NCBI GenBank assembly: GCA_902792085.1 | Contig: CADAYE010000007.1 | Location: 62,001 to 126,000 of the forward strand | From: an uncultured bacterium | GTDB taxonomy: Bacteria; Cyanobacteriota; Vampirovibrionia; Gastranaerophilales; Gastranaerophilaceae | DNA length: 64,000 nucleotides | Reading direction: 5' to 3' | In this document: piece by piece, positions 15,357 through 23,233 of the stretch | Numbering within the stretch: the stretch's first letter is position 1 | Layout of the letters: every line of letters begins with the position of its first letter | Program-made: the position numbers and the translations under genes | Notes under the pieces: generated by a model | Told to the model about the DNA's origin: nothing | Seen by the model: only the letters and a program-made list of their open reading frames with translations | Database searches by the model: none

Positions 15357-15911
15357 ATGGCTATAAAAAGAGTTTTGCACTATGGTGAAGAATCATTAAG
15401 ACAACCGTCGAAAGAAGTTCATAAGGTATCAAAAAAAATAAGTGATTTAATAAGAGATTTATTTGACACAATGTATGCGCAAAATGGTGTCGGACTTGCC
15501 GCTCCGCAAATTGGCATAAATTTGAGAGTTTTTGTTGTAGATGCTTCAACGAAAGAAGAACCGCTTGAACCTATGGTTTTTATAAACCCGAAAATTATTA
15601 AAAAATCAGGTGCGGTAAAAAGTACCGAAGGTTGTTTGAGTTTCCCTGAAGCTTATTCTGATGTTGTCAGATACAAAGATATTATGGTAAAAGCAACTAA
15701 TGAACATGGCAAGCAATTTGTTATGGAAGCAAAAGGCGGTACACTTCTTGCGAGATGTATTCAGCATGAAAATGACCACCTTGACGGAATTTTATTTATA
15801 GACCACTGCCTAAACAGATTTGAAACCGAAGAAATTTTGAAAAAAAATAATCTTCCATCTATTGATCCTGACAAATTGTTAGATGAAGAGGAGTTGAAAT
15901 CTCAGTTATGA
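15357..15911 (+). CDS. def: Peptide deformylase
   Basis: Removes the formyl group from nascent proteins. All three family motifs are present: GVGLAAPQIG (motif 1, near residue 44), EGCLSFP (motif 2, near 91, metal-binding Cys) and QHENDHLDG (motif 3, near 136, HExxH metal ligands). 184 residues, with a short acidic C-terminal tail. The stop overlaps the fmt start by 4 nt, the usual def-fmt coupling. Confidence 0.96.
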   Translation: MAIKRVLHYGEESLRQPSKEVHKVSKKISDLIRDLFDTMYAQNGVGLAAPQIGINLRVFVVDASTKEEPLEPMVFINPKIIKKSGAVKSTEGCLSFPEAYSDVVRYKDIMVKATNEHGKQFVMEAKGGTLLARCIQHENDHLDGILFIDHCLNRFETEEILKKNNLPSIDPDKLLDEEELKSQL

Positions 15912-16819
15912 TAAAAATTATTTTCTTTGGGACTCCGGATATAGGCTTAAAATCTCTTAATTATCTGAATAATTCGGATAAAATTGAAGTTTGTGCAGTA
16001 GTTACTCAGCCTGACAAACCAGCAGGCAGAGGAAATAAACTTCAGGCTTCTCCGATAAAAAAGTATGCACTTGAGCATCATATTCCTGTATTTCAACCAA
16101 AATCAATAAGAAAAGAGCCTGAAATTCAGGAAGAATTAAAGAAATTTGAACCTGATTTTTTTGTAACTTTTGCGTTTGGTCAGATTTTATCACAGGAAGT
16201 TTTGGATATCCCAAAATATGAAACAATAAATCTTCACGCATCATTATTGCCAAAATATCGTGGCGCAAATCCTATTCAGCGTGCAATTATTAATGGTGAT
16301 AAAGAAACAGGCATTTGCACAATGATAACAGAACTTGGACTTGATTGCGGTGATATTTGCCAAAAACTTGTAATTCCGATTTCTGATAGTATGAATTGTG
16401 AACAGTTATGGGACGAAATTGGCGAAAAGTCGCCAAAAATGATTGAAGACACTTTAATTGCACTAAAAAACGGCACACTAAAGCCTGAAAAACAATGTGA
16501 AAACGGGGTTTGTATGGCTCCAAAACTATCTAAAGAAGAATGTTTAATAGATTGGTCAAAATCAAACAGAGATATTCACAATCTTGTGAGAGGAGTTTGC
16601 AGAAGTCCGAGTGCTTATTTTATTCATAACGGTAAAATAATTAAGGTTATAGAGTCCAAAGTAGTTGAGGGTAAAGGCGCTCAAGGGCAAATAGTTGCAC
16701 ATTCAAAAGAGGGTGTCGATATGGGCTGCGGAAACGGTTTAGTAAGACTAATTACAGTAAAGCCTGAAGGTAAAGGTGAAATGAAGGCATTTGATTGGTA
16801 TAACGGAGTAAGAAAATAA
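15908..16819 (+). CDS. fmt: Methionyl-tRNA formyltransferase
   Basis: Formylates initiator Met-tRNA using 10-formyltetrahydrofolate. 303 residues. N-terminal formyltransferase fold starting IIFFGTPDIGLKSL, the folate and catalytic region HASLLPKYRGANPIQRAI near residue 115 with downstream D in LGLDCGDI, and the C-terminal OB-like domain with CIDW-type motif (ECLIDWSKSNRDI). Overlaps both neighbours by a few bases, so it is in the middle of a coupled operon. Confidence 0.96.
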   Translation: MIKIIFFGTPDIGLKSLNYLNNSDKIEVCAVVTQPDKPAGRGNKLQASPIKKYALEHHIPVFQPKSIRKEPEIQEELKKFEPDFFVTFAFGQILSQEVLDIPKYETINLHASLLPKYRGANPIQRAIINGDKETGICTMITELGLDCGDICQKLVIPISDSMNCEQLWDEIGEKSPKMIEDTLIALKNGTLKPEKQCENGVCMAPKLSKEECLIDWSKSNRDIHNLVRGVCRSPSAYFIHNGKIIKVIESKVVEGKGAQGQIVAHSKEGVDMGCGNGLVRLITVKPEGKGEMKAFDWYNGVRK

Positions 16820-17169
16820 TGATTACAAAAGGTATAAGAGGCGCAATAACCGTTGAAGAAAATACCTCAAAAGCACTCGAAGATGCGACTTTAGAACTTT
16901 TGTGCGAGATGTTTGAACAAAACGGGATTAAAGGTACAAAAAATATCTCACATGTAATTTTTACTACAACAAGTGACTTGAATGCCGATTTCCCTGCAAA
17001 ATTTCCAAGACTTGAGTTTGGCTGGGATGATGTCGCAATGATGTGTTATCATGAACTTGATGTTCCAAATTCACTCAAAATGTGCCTGCGTATTCTTATT
17101 GTATATAATTGCAATGAAGATTTTGAGCCTAAATTTGTTTATCTTAAAGGTGCATCAAATTTAAGATAA
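16819..17169 (+). CDS. aroH: Chorismate mutase, AroH (BsCM) type
   Basis: Converts chorismate to prephenate for Phe and Tyr synthesis. 116 residues, the size of the Bacillus AroH trimeric enzyme. Seen: RGAITVEENT at the start, with the active-site Arg, the SHVIFTTTSDLNADFPAKF segment, and the CLRILIVYN stretch with another active-site Arg near residue 90. It overlaps the fmt stop by one base (ATG reading into TAATGA), so it is translated with def and fmt although the pathways differ. Confidence 0.9.
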   Translation: MITKGIRGAITVEENTSKALEDATLELLCEMFEQNGIKGTKNISHVIFTTTSDLNADFPAKFPRLEFGWDDVAMMCYHELDVPNSLKMCLRILIVYNCNEDFEPKFVYLKGASNLR

Positions 17170-17177
17170 TAATTATT

Positions 17178-17741
17178 CTATGCCTCGCAATACAAATAAC
17201 ACGGGTACTTTTCATCGTAGGTTTCAAAACCTAATTTTTTATAAAAATTAATTGCCGCATCTGAAGAATTAACAAATATCTGTTTACCTGTATATTGATT
17301 TTTTATATATGATACAATTGCTTGTCCCACACCTTTATATGTTCTGTTTGCCGGACTGTAAACGGAATTATTTTGGGGCTGAACCTGAAGCCAATTAAGT
17401 TCATTTTCATTATCTTCTTCTGAAAAAAGAGAAACCCCCAAAATTTTTTGAGGATCAATATTTTCAAAATTATTATCCTGTAATGTTAATATCAAACAGT
17501 GGTCTTGGTTTACATCAGGCTTAAATTCATCATCTTTTATAAAATCTGAAAATAAATACGGAACAAAGTTTGGACATTCTTTGTTCCAGAGTAATGATAC
17601 ATTGTGTAATGATTCCAAATCGTTTTCATTATTTTTATCAAGTTCAACAATCTTTGCCTTTTTGTCTGCAAAATCGTCTTTCTGTTTAGATTTTATATAT
17701 ATATCTGATTTGAAACTGCCATTAAAAGATACTGAAACCAT
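17178..17741 (-). CDS. GNAT-like acetyltransferase domain protein with N-terminal SFNG patch
   Basis: About 187 residues. The C-terminal half has GNAT features: a GVGQAIVSYIKNQ acetyl-CoA-binding loop-helix and the typical end DAAINFYKKLGFETY. The first half is poorly conserved. The start is uncertain: ATG at 17759 would add MYFILN; I prefer 17741 because it gives MVSVSFNGSFKSDIYIK, matching the short F(x)G N-terminal patch of other unknown proteins in this window. No ribosome site is seen for either. Substrate unknown. Confidence 0.6.
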   Translation of the reverse strand: MVSVSFNGSFKSDIYIKSKQKDDFADKKAKIVELDKNNENDLESLHNVSLLWNKECPNFVPYLFSDFIKDDEFKPDVNQDHCLILTLQDNNFENIDPQKILGVSLFSEEDNENELNWLQVQPQNNSVYSPANRTYKGVGQAIVSYIKNQYTGKQIFVNSSDAAINFYKKLGFETYDEKYPCYLYCEA

Positions 17742-17784
17742 ATTCAGTATAAAATACAAAAATAATAATATTTGCTATTAAAAA

Positions 17785-19878
17785 TTAGATTTTTTCAAAA
17801 TCAGAAATAGACGGATCTAACAATCTTCTGCCGACATTTTCAAAATCTATTGAGCAAAGAGTTTTGTTACCGTATTTGATAATTTTTTCAACAGTACCGT
17901 TTCCGTATCTTGGGTGAGAAACCATATCTCCTGCTTTAAAACCGATATGTTCATCTGCAATTTCTGCATCGTCTTCGTCAGTATCATATACAGGCACAAC
18001 AGGTGGGGTATCTTCTTCATTTTCGTCTGCTTCAAGAAAATCATCAATAACTTCATCCCCGGATTGAATTTGTCCTGAATTTTCTATTAAATCTAAATCA
18101 TCTTCGGTTAATTGTTCTGATGTATCATTATCCTGCGGAAAATCTTCAACTTCTTCCTGTTGTTCGGATTCTTCATTGGCGGAATGAAAATCGTCCATAA
18201 ATGACAAATCGTCTTCGTCTTCAACTGAATCTTCAGTAACTTTTTGAGTAAATTCTTCAGTTGTACCTGCAACTTCTCCAACCTCAGTTTCAGGTTCAAA
18301 AGTTTCTGTTTCTATCTCCTCACTATCTGCTAATATATTTTCAATTTGAGGTTCTTTTTTTTCTGTTTCTTCAATTGCAGATGAAGTTATTTCGTTATGA
18401 GAAATTTTTTCGGGAATTTCAGATTTTTGTTCTTCCTGTTCTTGTTCTGCTTCATCCGAGCCAAATTTTTCTATATCTTCATCTGAAATTTCATCAAAAT
18501 AATTTTCCTGCTCTTGCATATCAAGTGCTTCCTGAGTCGGGAGTTCCTGAACGGGAGCAGAAGTAGGTGCTTCCTGCAAATTGTTTATTGCATAAATATT
18601 ATCACTTGATAAAAGATCTTCTTCTATTGCAGGAACGAATCTTTGTCTGTCCCCAAACACATCATCTTTTGTCAAATCGAGTTCTAAATCTTCAAGGGTT
18701 ATAATAAGCGGGATTCCTTGTGTAAGATTTCCGTAAATAACACCTTCATACTGATTCAGTTTATTTAAGAATGTATTATATGCCGCAAAATCGTTTTGCA
18801 TTGTTTGTGGGGCAAAGAATAATATATTCTGTGCATGAGATTTTAATTCGGATGCGTATTTATACAAATGACTTGCCAAGAATGTCGTAAATACATGGTT
18901 GTGGTTAATAAGTCGTTTTACAAGTTTTTTATCCGAATTATCATCTGTTAGAGGTACAAAATAATATACATACTTATCAAAAGTTTCAATTATCTTGTGA
19001 ACATAATTTATAATTTCTCTTTGCAAATCACCACTTGCTTCTTTTATATTGATTACAATACAGTTTCTTTCTTTAAGTCTTTGTTCAAGTTGCTTGTATT
19101 CATCAGGTTCGTTTGCAAAAATACCTGCATCTTTGTATTTCAAAAGTTTGTTTTTCAGCAGAGCAAGTTCAGGCATTTGTGTTTCTTTATACTGCGCAGT
19201 AACGACATCTATAAAACTTTCTATCGGCAAAAATTCATCATCAAGGGTCTTGATATACTGTTGAACAGCATAAAAAATATCCTGAATAACTGCTTTTGTT
19301 GCCGCATCAACATTTTTCAAATCGTGTTCAAATATAAAATCAATAAAACCTGAATTAAGCGGTAGTTTAAAGTCTTTGCTTAATGTAATTCTCGGGTATT
19401 CTTCAAAAAGGTCATCACAGTCAAGAATTACACTTTTTTCTTTCATTCTGAACAGTTGTCTTACACAGTTTGAAATAACAGTTGTTTTTTCATAATCAGT
19501 TTCACAAAATACTGTAAAATTATGTTCAAAAATAGAAATATCCACATTTAATTCATCATTACAACCTGAAATTTGACCGATTTTTAGTGCGGTATCAACA
19601 GGCAGCAAATCAAGAAGTTCATTTGCCGGCAATTCAACAATATTGCTATTGATACTTGGGGCTGAACCGTCATATTCGCTGACTACTCCGTCTGCATTGA
19701 AAGAAAACATAAGTTTTGCAACTGCAAAATTATTTAGATTATCTGCTTTAAGGTTTACATATTGAGCAACATAGGATTTTTCTATACCGGTTAACGCAAT
19801 AAACTGACCCAATGTCGGCCTTTCGTTTTCTTCGTATGACAGTTTAATTAAGTTATTTCGTATTTCGATTAATTTCAT
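17785..19878 (-). CDS. Degenerate P-loop-like protein with acidic linker and UvrD-type tail
   Basis: 697 residues, not recognised as a named family. The first ~430 residues resemble an ATPase fold without its catalytic residues: at the place of a Walker A loop there is FTVFCETDYEKTTVISN (residues 121-137), which keeps a KTT but lacks the GxxxxGK glycines, followed by SVILDCDDLF like the next strand. Residues ~430-635 are a very acidic, Glu/Asp/Gln-rich linker. The last ~58 residues (GDMVSHPRYGNGTVEKII, then IDFENVGRRLL) match the Tudor-like C-terminal domain of UvrD/PcrA helicases, which binds RNA polymerase. Inference: a non-catalytic adaptor linked to transcription or repair. The N-terminus (PTLGQFIALTGIEKSYVAQY) may hold a helix-turn-helix. 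Confidence 0.7.
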   Translation of the reverse strand: MKLIEIRNNLIKLSYEENERPTLGQFIALTGIEKSYVAQYVNLKADNLNNFAVAKLMFSFNADGVVSEYDGSAPSINSNIVELPANELLDLLPVDTALKIGQISGCNDELNVDISIFEHNFTVFCETDYEKTTVISNCVRQLFRMKEKSVILDCDDLFEEYPRITLSKDFKLPLNSGFIDFIFEHDLKNVDAATKAVIQDIFYAVQQYIKTLDDEFLPIESFIDVVTAQYKETQMPELALLKNKLLKYKDAGIFANEPDEYKQLEQRLKERNCIVINIKEASGDLQREIINYVHKIIETFDKYVYYFVPLTDDNSDKKLVKRLINHNHVFTTFLASHLYKYASELKSHAQNILFFAPQTMQNDFAAYNTFLNKLNQYEGVIYGNLTQGIPLIITLEDLELDLTKDDVFGDRQRFVPAIEEDLLSSDNIYAINNLQEAPTSAPVQELPTQEALDMQEQENYFDEISDEDIEKFGSDEAEQEQEEQKSEIPEKISHNEITSSAIEETEKKEPQIENILADSEEIETETFEPETEVGEVAGTTEEFTQKVTEDSVEDEDDLSFMDDFHSANEESEQQEEVEDFPQDNDTSEQLTEDDLDLIENSGQIQSGDEVIDDFLEADENEEDTPPVVPVYDTDEDDAEIADEHIGFKAGDMVSHPRYGNGTVEKIIKYGNKTLCSIDFENVGRRLLDPSISDFEKI

Positions 19879-19945
19879 TTAAAAGCCCCTCAATTTTGAC
19901 TTTAATTGTACCATGAAAATGGCATGCCCTGATAAATTTATTAAG

Positions 19946-20542
19946 TTAATTAACATTTATTGATTTTTGAAGATTATTATAAATTTCAACCGTCAAAGGA
20001 CAAATTATAAGGTTTCTGTCTGTCAGGCTTTTTATGGTTTCTTTGTAACATTCCAAAATTGCCTTGTTTAATCCGTTTTCGCTATATAAATCTTTTGTAA
20101 TTTTATTTCTGTATTCCTCATTTCTTGTGCGAAGTTCAATTTTATCGGCAAGAAAAATTATTTTTTCAAAATCAGTCATTTTTATTTTGCCCAAAGTGTG
20201 CCATCTGATTGCTGAAAGCATTTCATCATCTTCGAGTCCAAAAACGGTTTTTGCTATGTAATAACTCCCTGGGGCATGAAGAGTTTTTCTGTTTGAGCGT
20301 TCGTCAGAATCAACATCATCAAGATATTTGTCTATAATTTCAAGTAACTTCTCATCACTAAAACATTTTGCGCAGTCATGTAGAAGTCCTGCAATATAGG
20401 CTTTTTCTTCGTTTTGTCCAAAATGTTTTGCAAGTTCTCTTGCACATTCTGCCGTACCAAGCGAGTGTTGATATCTTTTTTCGTTAAGATTTTCTTTCAG
20501 CCATTTGTCTGCTTCTTCCAGACTAAGTTTTATATAATCCAT
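19946..20542 (-). CDS. yqeK: HD-domain phosphohydrolase YqeK (Ap4A hydrolase type)
   Basis: Symmetrical diadenosine tetraphosphatase family next to nadD, its usual partner. 198 residues. Metal ligands: HSLGTAECA (first His, near residue 26), LLHDCAK (HD near 55), HAPGSYY (near 90) and the later IRWHTLGK. Overlaps the 3' end of nadD by 20 nt, so the two are co-translated. A role in alarmone or NAD-linked nucleotide balance is known for the family. Confidence 0.9.
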   Translation of the reverse strand: MDYIKLSLEEADKWLKENLNEKRYQHSLGTAECARELAKHFGQNEEKAYIAGLLHDCAKCFSDEKLLEIIDKYLDDVDSDERSNRKTLHAPGSYYIAKTVFGLEDDEMLSAIRWHTLGKIKMTDFEKIIFLADKIELRTRNEEYRNKITKDLYSENGLNKAILECYKETIKSLTDRNLIICPLTVEIYNNLQKSINVN

Positions 20543-21119
20543 TTCTCTTAATATATTCCTTTACACTGTTATTTATTAAACCGTCAATATTTTGCCCGTT
20601 TTTAATTTTTTCTCTCAATTCTGTTGATGAAATATCTTCAAAAGTAAGCTCATCGAAAATAAAATCATAACCTTTGTCTCTTAAATAATTATACCCTAAA
20701 GACGAAAAATCATTCTCTCTGATAAAAACCGTAAATTTGACAAGTTTTTTTAGTTTATCTGTCTCATACCAACTTTCAATATCCTTAAACGCATCCGTTC
20801 CGATAATGAAATTTATTTTACCTTCAATTTCATATTGTTTATAAAGTTCGCAAATTGTCAGATATGTATAAGATTTACCCTCTCTTTTGTATTCAATATC
20901 TGACACTTCAATTTTAGAATTATGTTCATCTTCAACGGCAAGTTTTACCATATTAAGTCTGTGCATACTCATATTATCGTCATAATTTTTGTGTGGAGGT
21001 TTGTATGCAGGAATAAACAGGAGTTTGTCAAAATTGTATTTATTCAATACATATTTTGCTACTCTCAAATGCGCATTATGAATCGGATTAAAAGTCCCTT
21101 GAAAAACACATAATTTCAT
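20523..21119 (-). CDS. nadD: Nicotinate-nucleotide adenylyltransferase
   Basis: Makes deamido-NAD from nicotinate mononucleotide and ATP. 198 residues. Seen: nucleotidyltransferase signature VFQGTFNPIHNAHLRVA (GTFxPxHxGH type, here HNAH), the PAYKPPHK segment near residue 38, and the C-terminal ISSTELREKIKNG (SSTxIR) motif. First gene of nadD-yqeK, divergent from cysK with only 32 bases between start codons, so promoters must overlap neighbouring coding sequence. Confidence 0.93.
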   Translation of the reverse strand: MKLCVFQGTFNPIHNAHLRVAKYVLNKYNFDKLLFIPAYKPPHKNYDDNMSMHRLNMVKLAVEDEHNSKIEVSDIEYKREGKSYTYLTICELYKQYEIEGKINFIIGTDAFKDIESWYETDKLKKLVKFTVFIRENDFSSLGYNYLRDKGYDFIFDELTFEDISSTELREKIKNGQNIDGLINNSVKEYIKRNGLYKT

Positions 21120-21151
21120 ATTTAAATATTAACATGAATACGAGGTACAAA

Positions 21152-22072
21152 ATGAAAATTGCAAACAATTTAACAGAACTTGTCGGACATACCCCGATGG
21201 TAAAACTCAATAAATTAAACAACGGTTGCGCTAATATAGCCGTAAAACTTGAATATTTTAACCCTGCAAATTCCATAAAAGACAGAGCGGCTTTGCAGAT
21301 GATACTTGATGCCGAAAAATCCGGAAAAATAAATAAAGATACTGTAATTATTGAACCAACAAGCGGAAACACAGGTATCGGACTTGCTATGATTAGTGCA
21401 ATTCGCGGTTACAGAATAATTTTGACTATGCCTGAAACTATGTCAATGGAGCGCAGAGCAATTTTAAAAGGCTACGGAGCAGAACTTATATTAACCGAAG
21501 GTTCTAAAGGTATGCAGGGCGCAGTTGATAAGGCTTTTGAACTTCATAACGAAATAAAAAATTCTTTCATTCCGTCGCAGTTTGATAATCCGTCAAACCC
21601 AAAAGCGCATTATCTTAATACCGCAGAAGAAATCTGGGTAGATACAGACGGAAAAGTCGATATAGTCGTTGCCGGTGTCGGAACAGGCGGAACAATAAGC
21701 GGTATTGCAAAAAAGTTAAAAGAAAAAAATCCGAATATAAAATGTGTAGCAGTAGAGCCTTATTCCTCTCAAGTTTTAGGTGGTGGGGAGGCAGGACCTC
21801 ACAAAATTCAGGGTATTGGGGCAAATTTTAGACCTGAAAATTTTGCAGGCGAATTGATTGACGAAATTTTTCCCGTAAAAAACGAAGATGCGATTGACAC
21901 TGCCCGTAAATTATCAACACAAGAAGGTATTTTAGCGGGATTTTCAGGCGGAGCAAATGTTTTTGCATCAATAGAATTGTCAAAACGGGCAGAAAATCAG
22001 TGCAAACTCATAGTAACAGTTTTGCCTGACTGTGGTGACAGATATTTGAGTTCAGAGTTATATACTAATTAA
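21152..22072 (+). CDS. cysK: Cysteine synthase (O-acetylserine sulfhydrylase)
   Basis: PLP enzyme making L-cysteine from O-acetylserine and sulfide. About 306 residues. Seen: ELVGHTPMVKLNKL at the start, PLP lysine in NSIKDRAA near residue 40, the substrate loop TSGNTGIG near 67, the phosphate-binding GVGTGGTISG near 175, and FSGGAN near the C-terminus. I chose ATG 21152 (MKIANNLTEL) because GAGG lies 6 nt upstream; ATG 21134 has no ribosome site. CysM-type substrate use cannot be excluded. Confidence 0.92.
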   Translation: MKIANNLTELVGHTPMVKLNKLNNGCANIAVKLEYFNPANSIKDRAALQMILDAEKSGKINKDTVIIEPTSGNTGIGLAMISAIRGYRIILTMPETMSMERRAILKGYGAELILTEGSKGMQGAVDKAFELHNEIKNSFIPSQFDNPSNPKAHYLNTAEEIWVDTDGKVDIVVAGVGTGGTISGIAKKLKEKNPNIKCVAVEPYSSQVLGGGEAGPHKIQGIGANFRPENFAGELIDEIFPVKNEDAIDTARKLSTQEGILAGFSGGANVFASIELSKRAENQCKLIVTVLPDCGDRYLSSELYTN

Positions 22073-22122
22073 GATACTTTATACAATGCACCCTGATTAG
22101 TAACTATATTTATAATATAATA

Positions 22123-22149
22123 AGGTATCTATATAGAAATTGCCACAAA
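22123..22149. repeat. Left boundary repeat of the accessory island (27 bp)
   Basis: AGGTATCTATATAGAA followed by ATTGCCACAAA. It matches the sequence at 26980-27006 in inverted orientation at 24 of 27 positions. The pair encloses the integrase fragment, restriction-gene remnant, AlbA protein, Fic protein and transposase. Candidate recombination site or terminal repeat. Confidence 0.55.
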
Positions 22150-22153
22150 ATAG

Positions 22154-22186
22154 GGCTGAAGTGACTATTCTGTAATCGTTTCAGCC
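22154..22186. terminator. Bidirectional terminator between cysK and the island
   Basis: GGCTGAA (22154-22160) pairs with TTCAGCC (22180-22186) over a 19-nt loop, followed by TTTAAAAATTT; on the minus strand the stem is followed by CTATTTT. Confidence 0.5.
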
Positions 22187-22195
22187 TTTAAAAAT

Positions 22196-22432
22196 TTATT
22201 TTAGTTCATAACCTAAAGTTGTGGCATCATCATCAGGTATTCCAAGTTCGGTTATGGGAAGGTTTACATAGCCTTTTTTAACCATATCCGCATGATTTTT
22301 AAAATATTCTACTGCTTTGTCGTAATACTTTACGGCATTTTCTCTGTGAGGAATTAATTCAAATTCTCCTATCATTACATTATCAGATTCCAGTATTCTA
22401 TCTAATTCTTCCGTTAGTTGTTTTATGTTCAT
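22196..22432 (-). CDS. Small acidic protein of unknown function
   Basis: 78 residues, mostly helical: an N-terminal helix (KQLTEELDRILESD), a second one with Tyr and Lys (AVKYYDKAVEYFKNH), and an acidic end (GIPDDDATTLGYEL). No signal or membrane segment. Lies just inside the left island boundary and downstream of the integrase fragment on the same strand. Family not recognised. Confidence 0.5.
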   Translation of the reverse strand: MNIKQLTEELDRILESDNVMIGEFELIPHRENAVKYYDKAVEYFKNHADMVKKGYVNLPITELGIPDDDATTLGYELK

Positions 22433-22477
22433 GTTAAAAATTCCTATATTTTAATAGAAAATTTAGATGTGAAAAAT

Positions 22478-22684
22478 TTACAATTCAAAATTAGCATAAG
22501 AATTGTCTATTTCTTCTTGTGAAATTCCTATATCACTAATATTAAGAGCAAGAATGTCTGATACTCTTAATCCTGTATTAATGCCAAAAGCAAAAATAAG
22601 TCTGTTTCGTTTACTTGTTTTGGCTAAATAATCTTCAACCTGTTTAATATATTCTTTTTTTCTGATTGGTTCGACTATGTTCAT
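22478..22684 (-). pseudogene. Truncated tyrosine recombinase/integrase fragment
   Basis: 68 codons covering the end of the core-binding part and the start of a phage-type integrase catalytic domain: FAFGINTGLRVSDILALN contains the first catalytic Arg. The rest (K, HxxR, H, Y) is absent; the frame ends in ISQEEIDNSYANFEL. The ribosome site GGAGGT lies 10 bases before the ATG and looks intact. Either a remnant of the integrase that brought the island or a short regulator derived from it. Confidence 0.7.
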
Positions 22685-22704
22685 AATTTTTACCTCCTAC
22701 TTTA

Positions 22705-23216
22705 ATTAAAAAAGGTAAACAATTAGCAAGTTTGATGGCACAAAAAGCAATATTATTAAAGGATAGTTTATTGTTAAATTTAGAACAAAATCCTGATGGT
22801 ATATTAGCTAATCAATTAAAAGTATTTAAAGATTGCCTAAAAATAAAGATTATTTCTTTAAACTTGTAGAATTAGGTAAACAACTAAGAAATTTACATTT
22901 ATTAAATAATATACCTTTGAATAATACTATTGCTAAATTTATAGATAAAGGTGGTGGAGATTATAGTGTAATAAAAGTTCAGTACAAAGATAATAATGTT
23001 TCTATAAATGACAAACAATATTTTGAAAATGTACCTGATATAGTATGGAATTTTTATATTGGTGGTTATCAGCCGATACAACATTGGCTGAACGATAGAA
23101 AAAAGAAAAAATACACTCTAAAATATGATGATATTTTACATTTTCATAACATGATAGTAGCAATATCAAAAACAATAGAGATAATGGAAGAAATAGATAA
23201 AATAATAGAATTATAA
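22705..23216 (+). pseudogene. Decayed type ISP restriction-modification gene, C-terminal remnant
   Basis: The second part (frame from 22833, 127 codons) matches the end of type ISP (LlaBIII-like) restriction-methylation enzymes: NKDYFFKLVELGKQLRNLHL, then VWNFYIGGYQPIQHWLNDR and DILHFHNMIVAISKTIEIM. The first part lies in another frame (open from 22687, residues KKGKQLASLMAQKAILL... up to about 22832), so there is a frameshift near 22830. The helicase and methylase domains are missing altogether. A remnant, not a functional gene. Confidence 0.65.
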
Positions 23217-23233
23217 TCATGGCAACTAAATAT

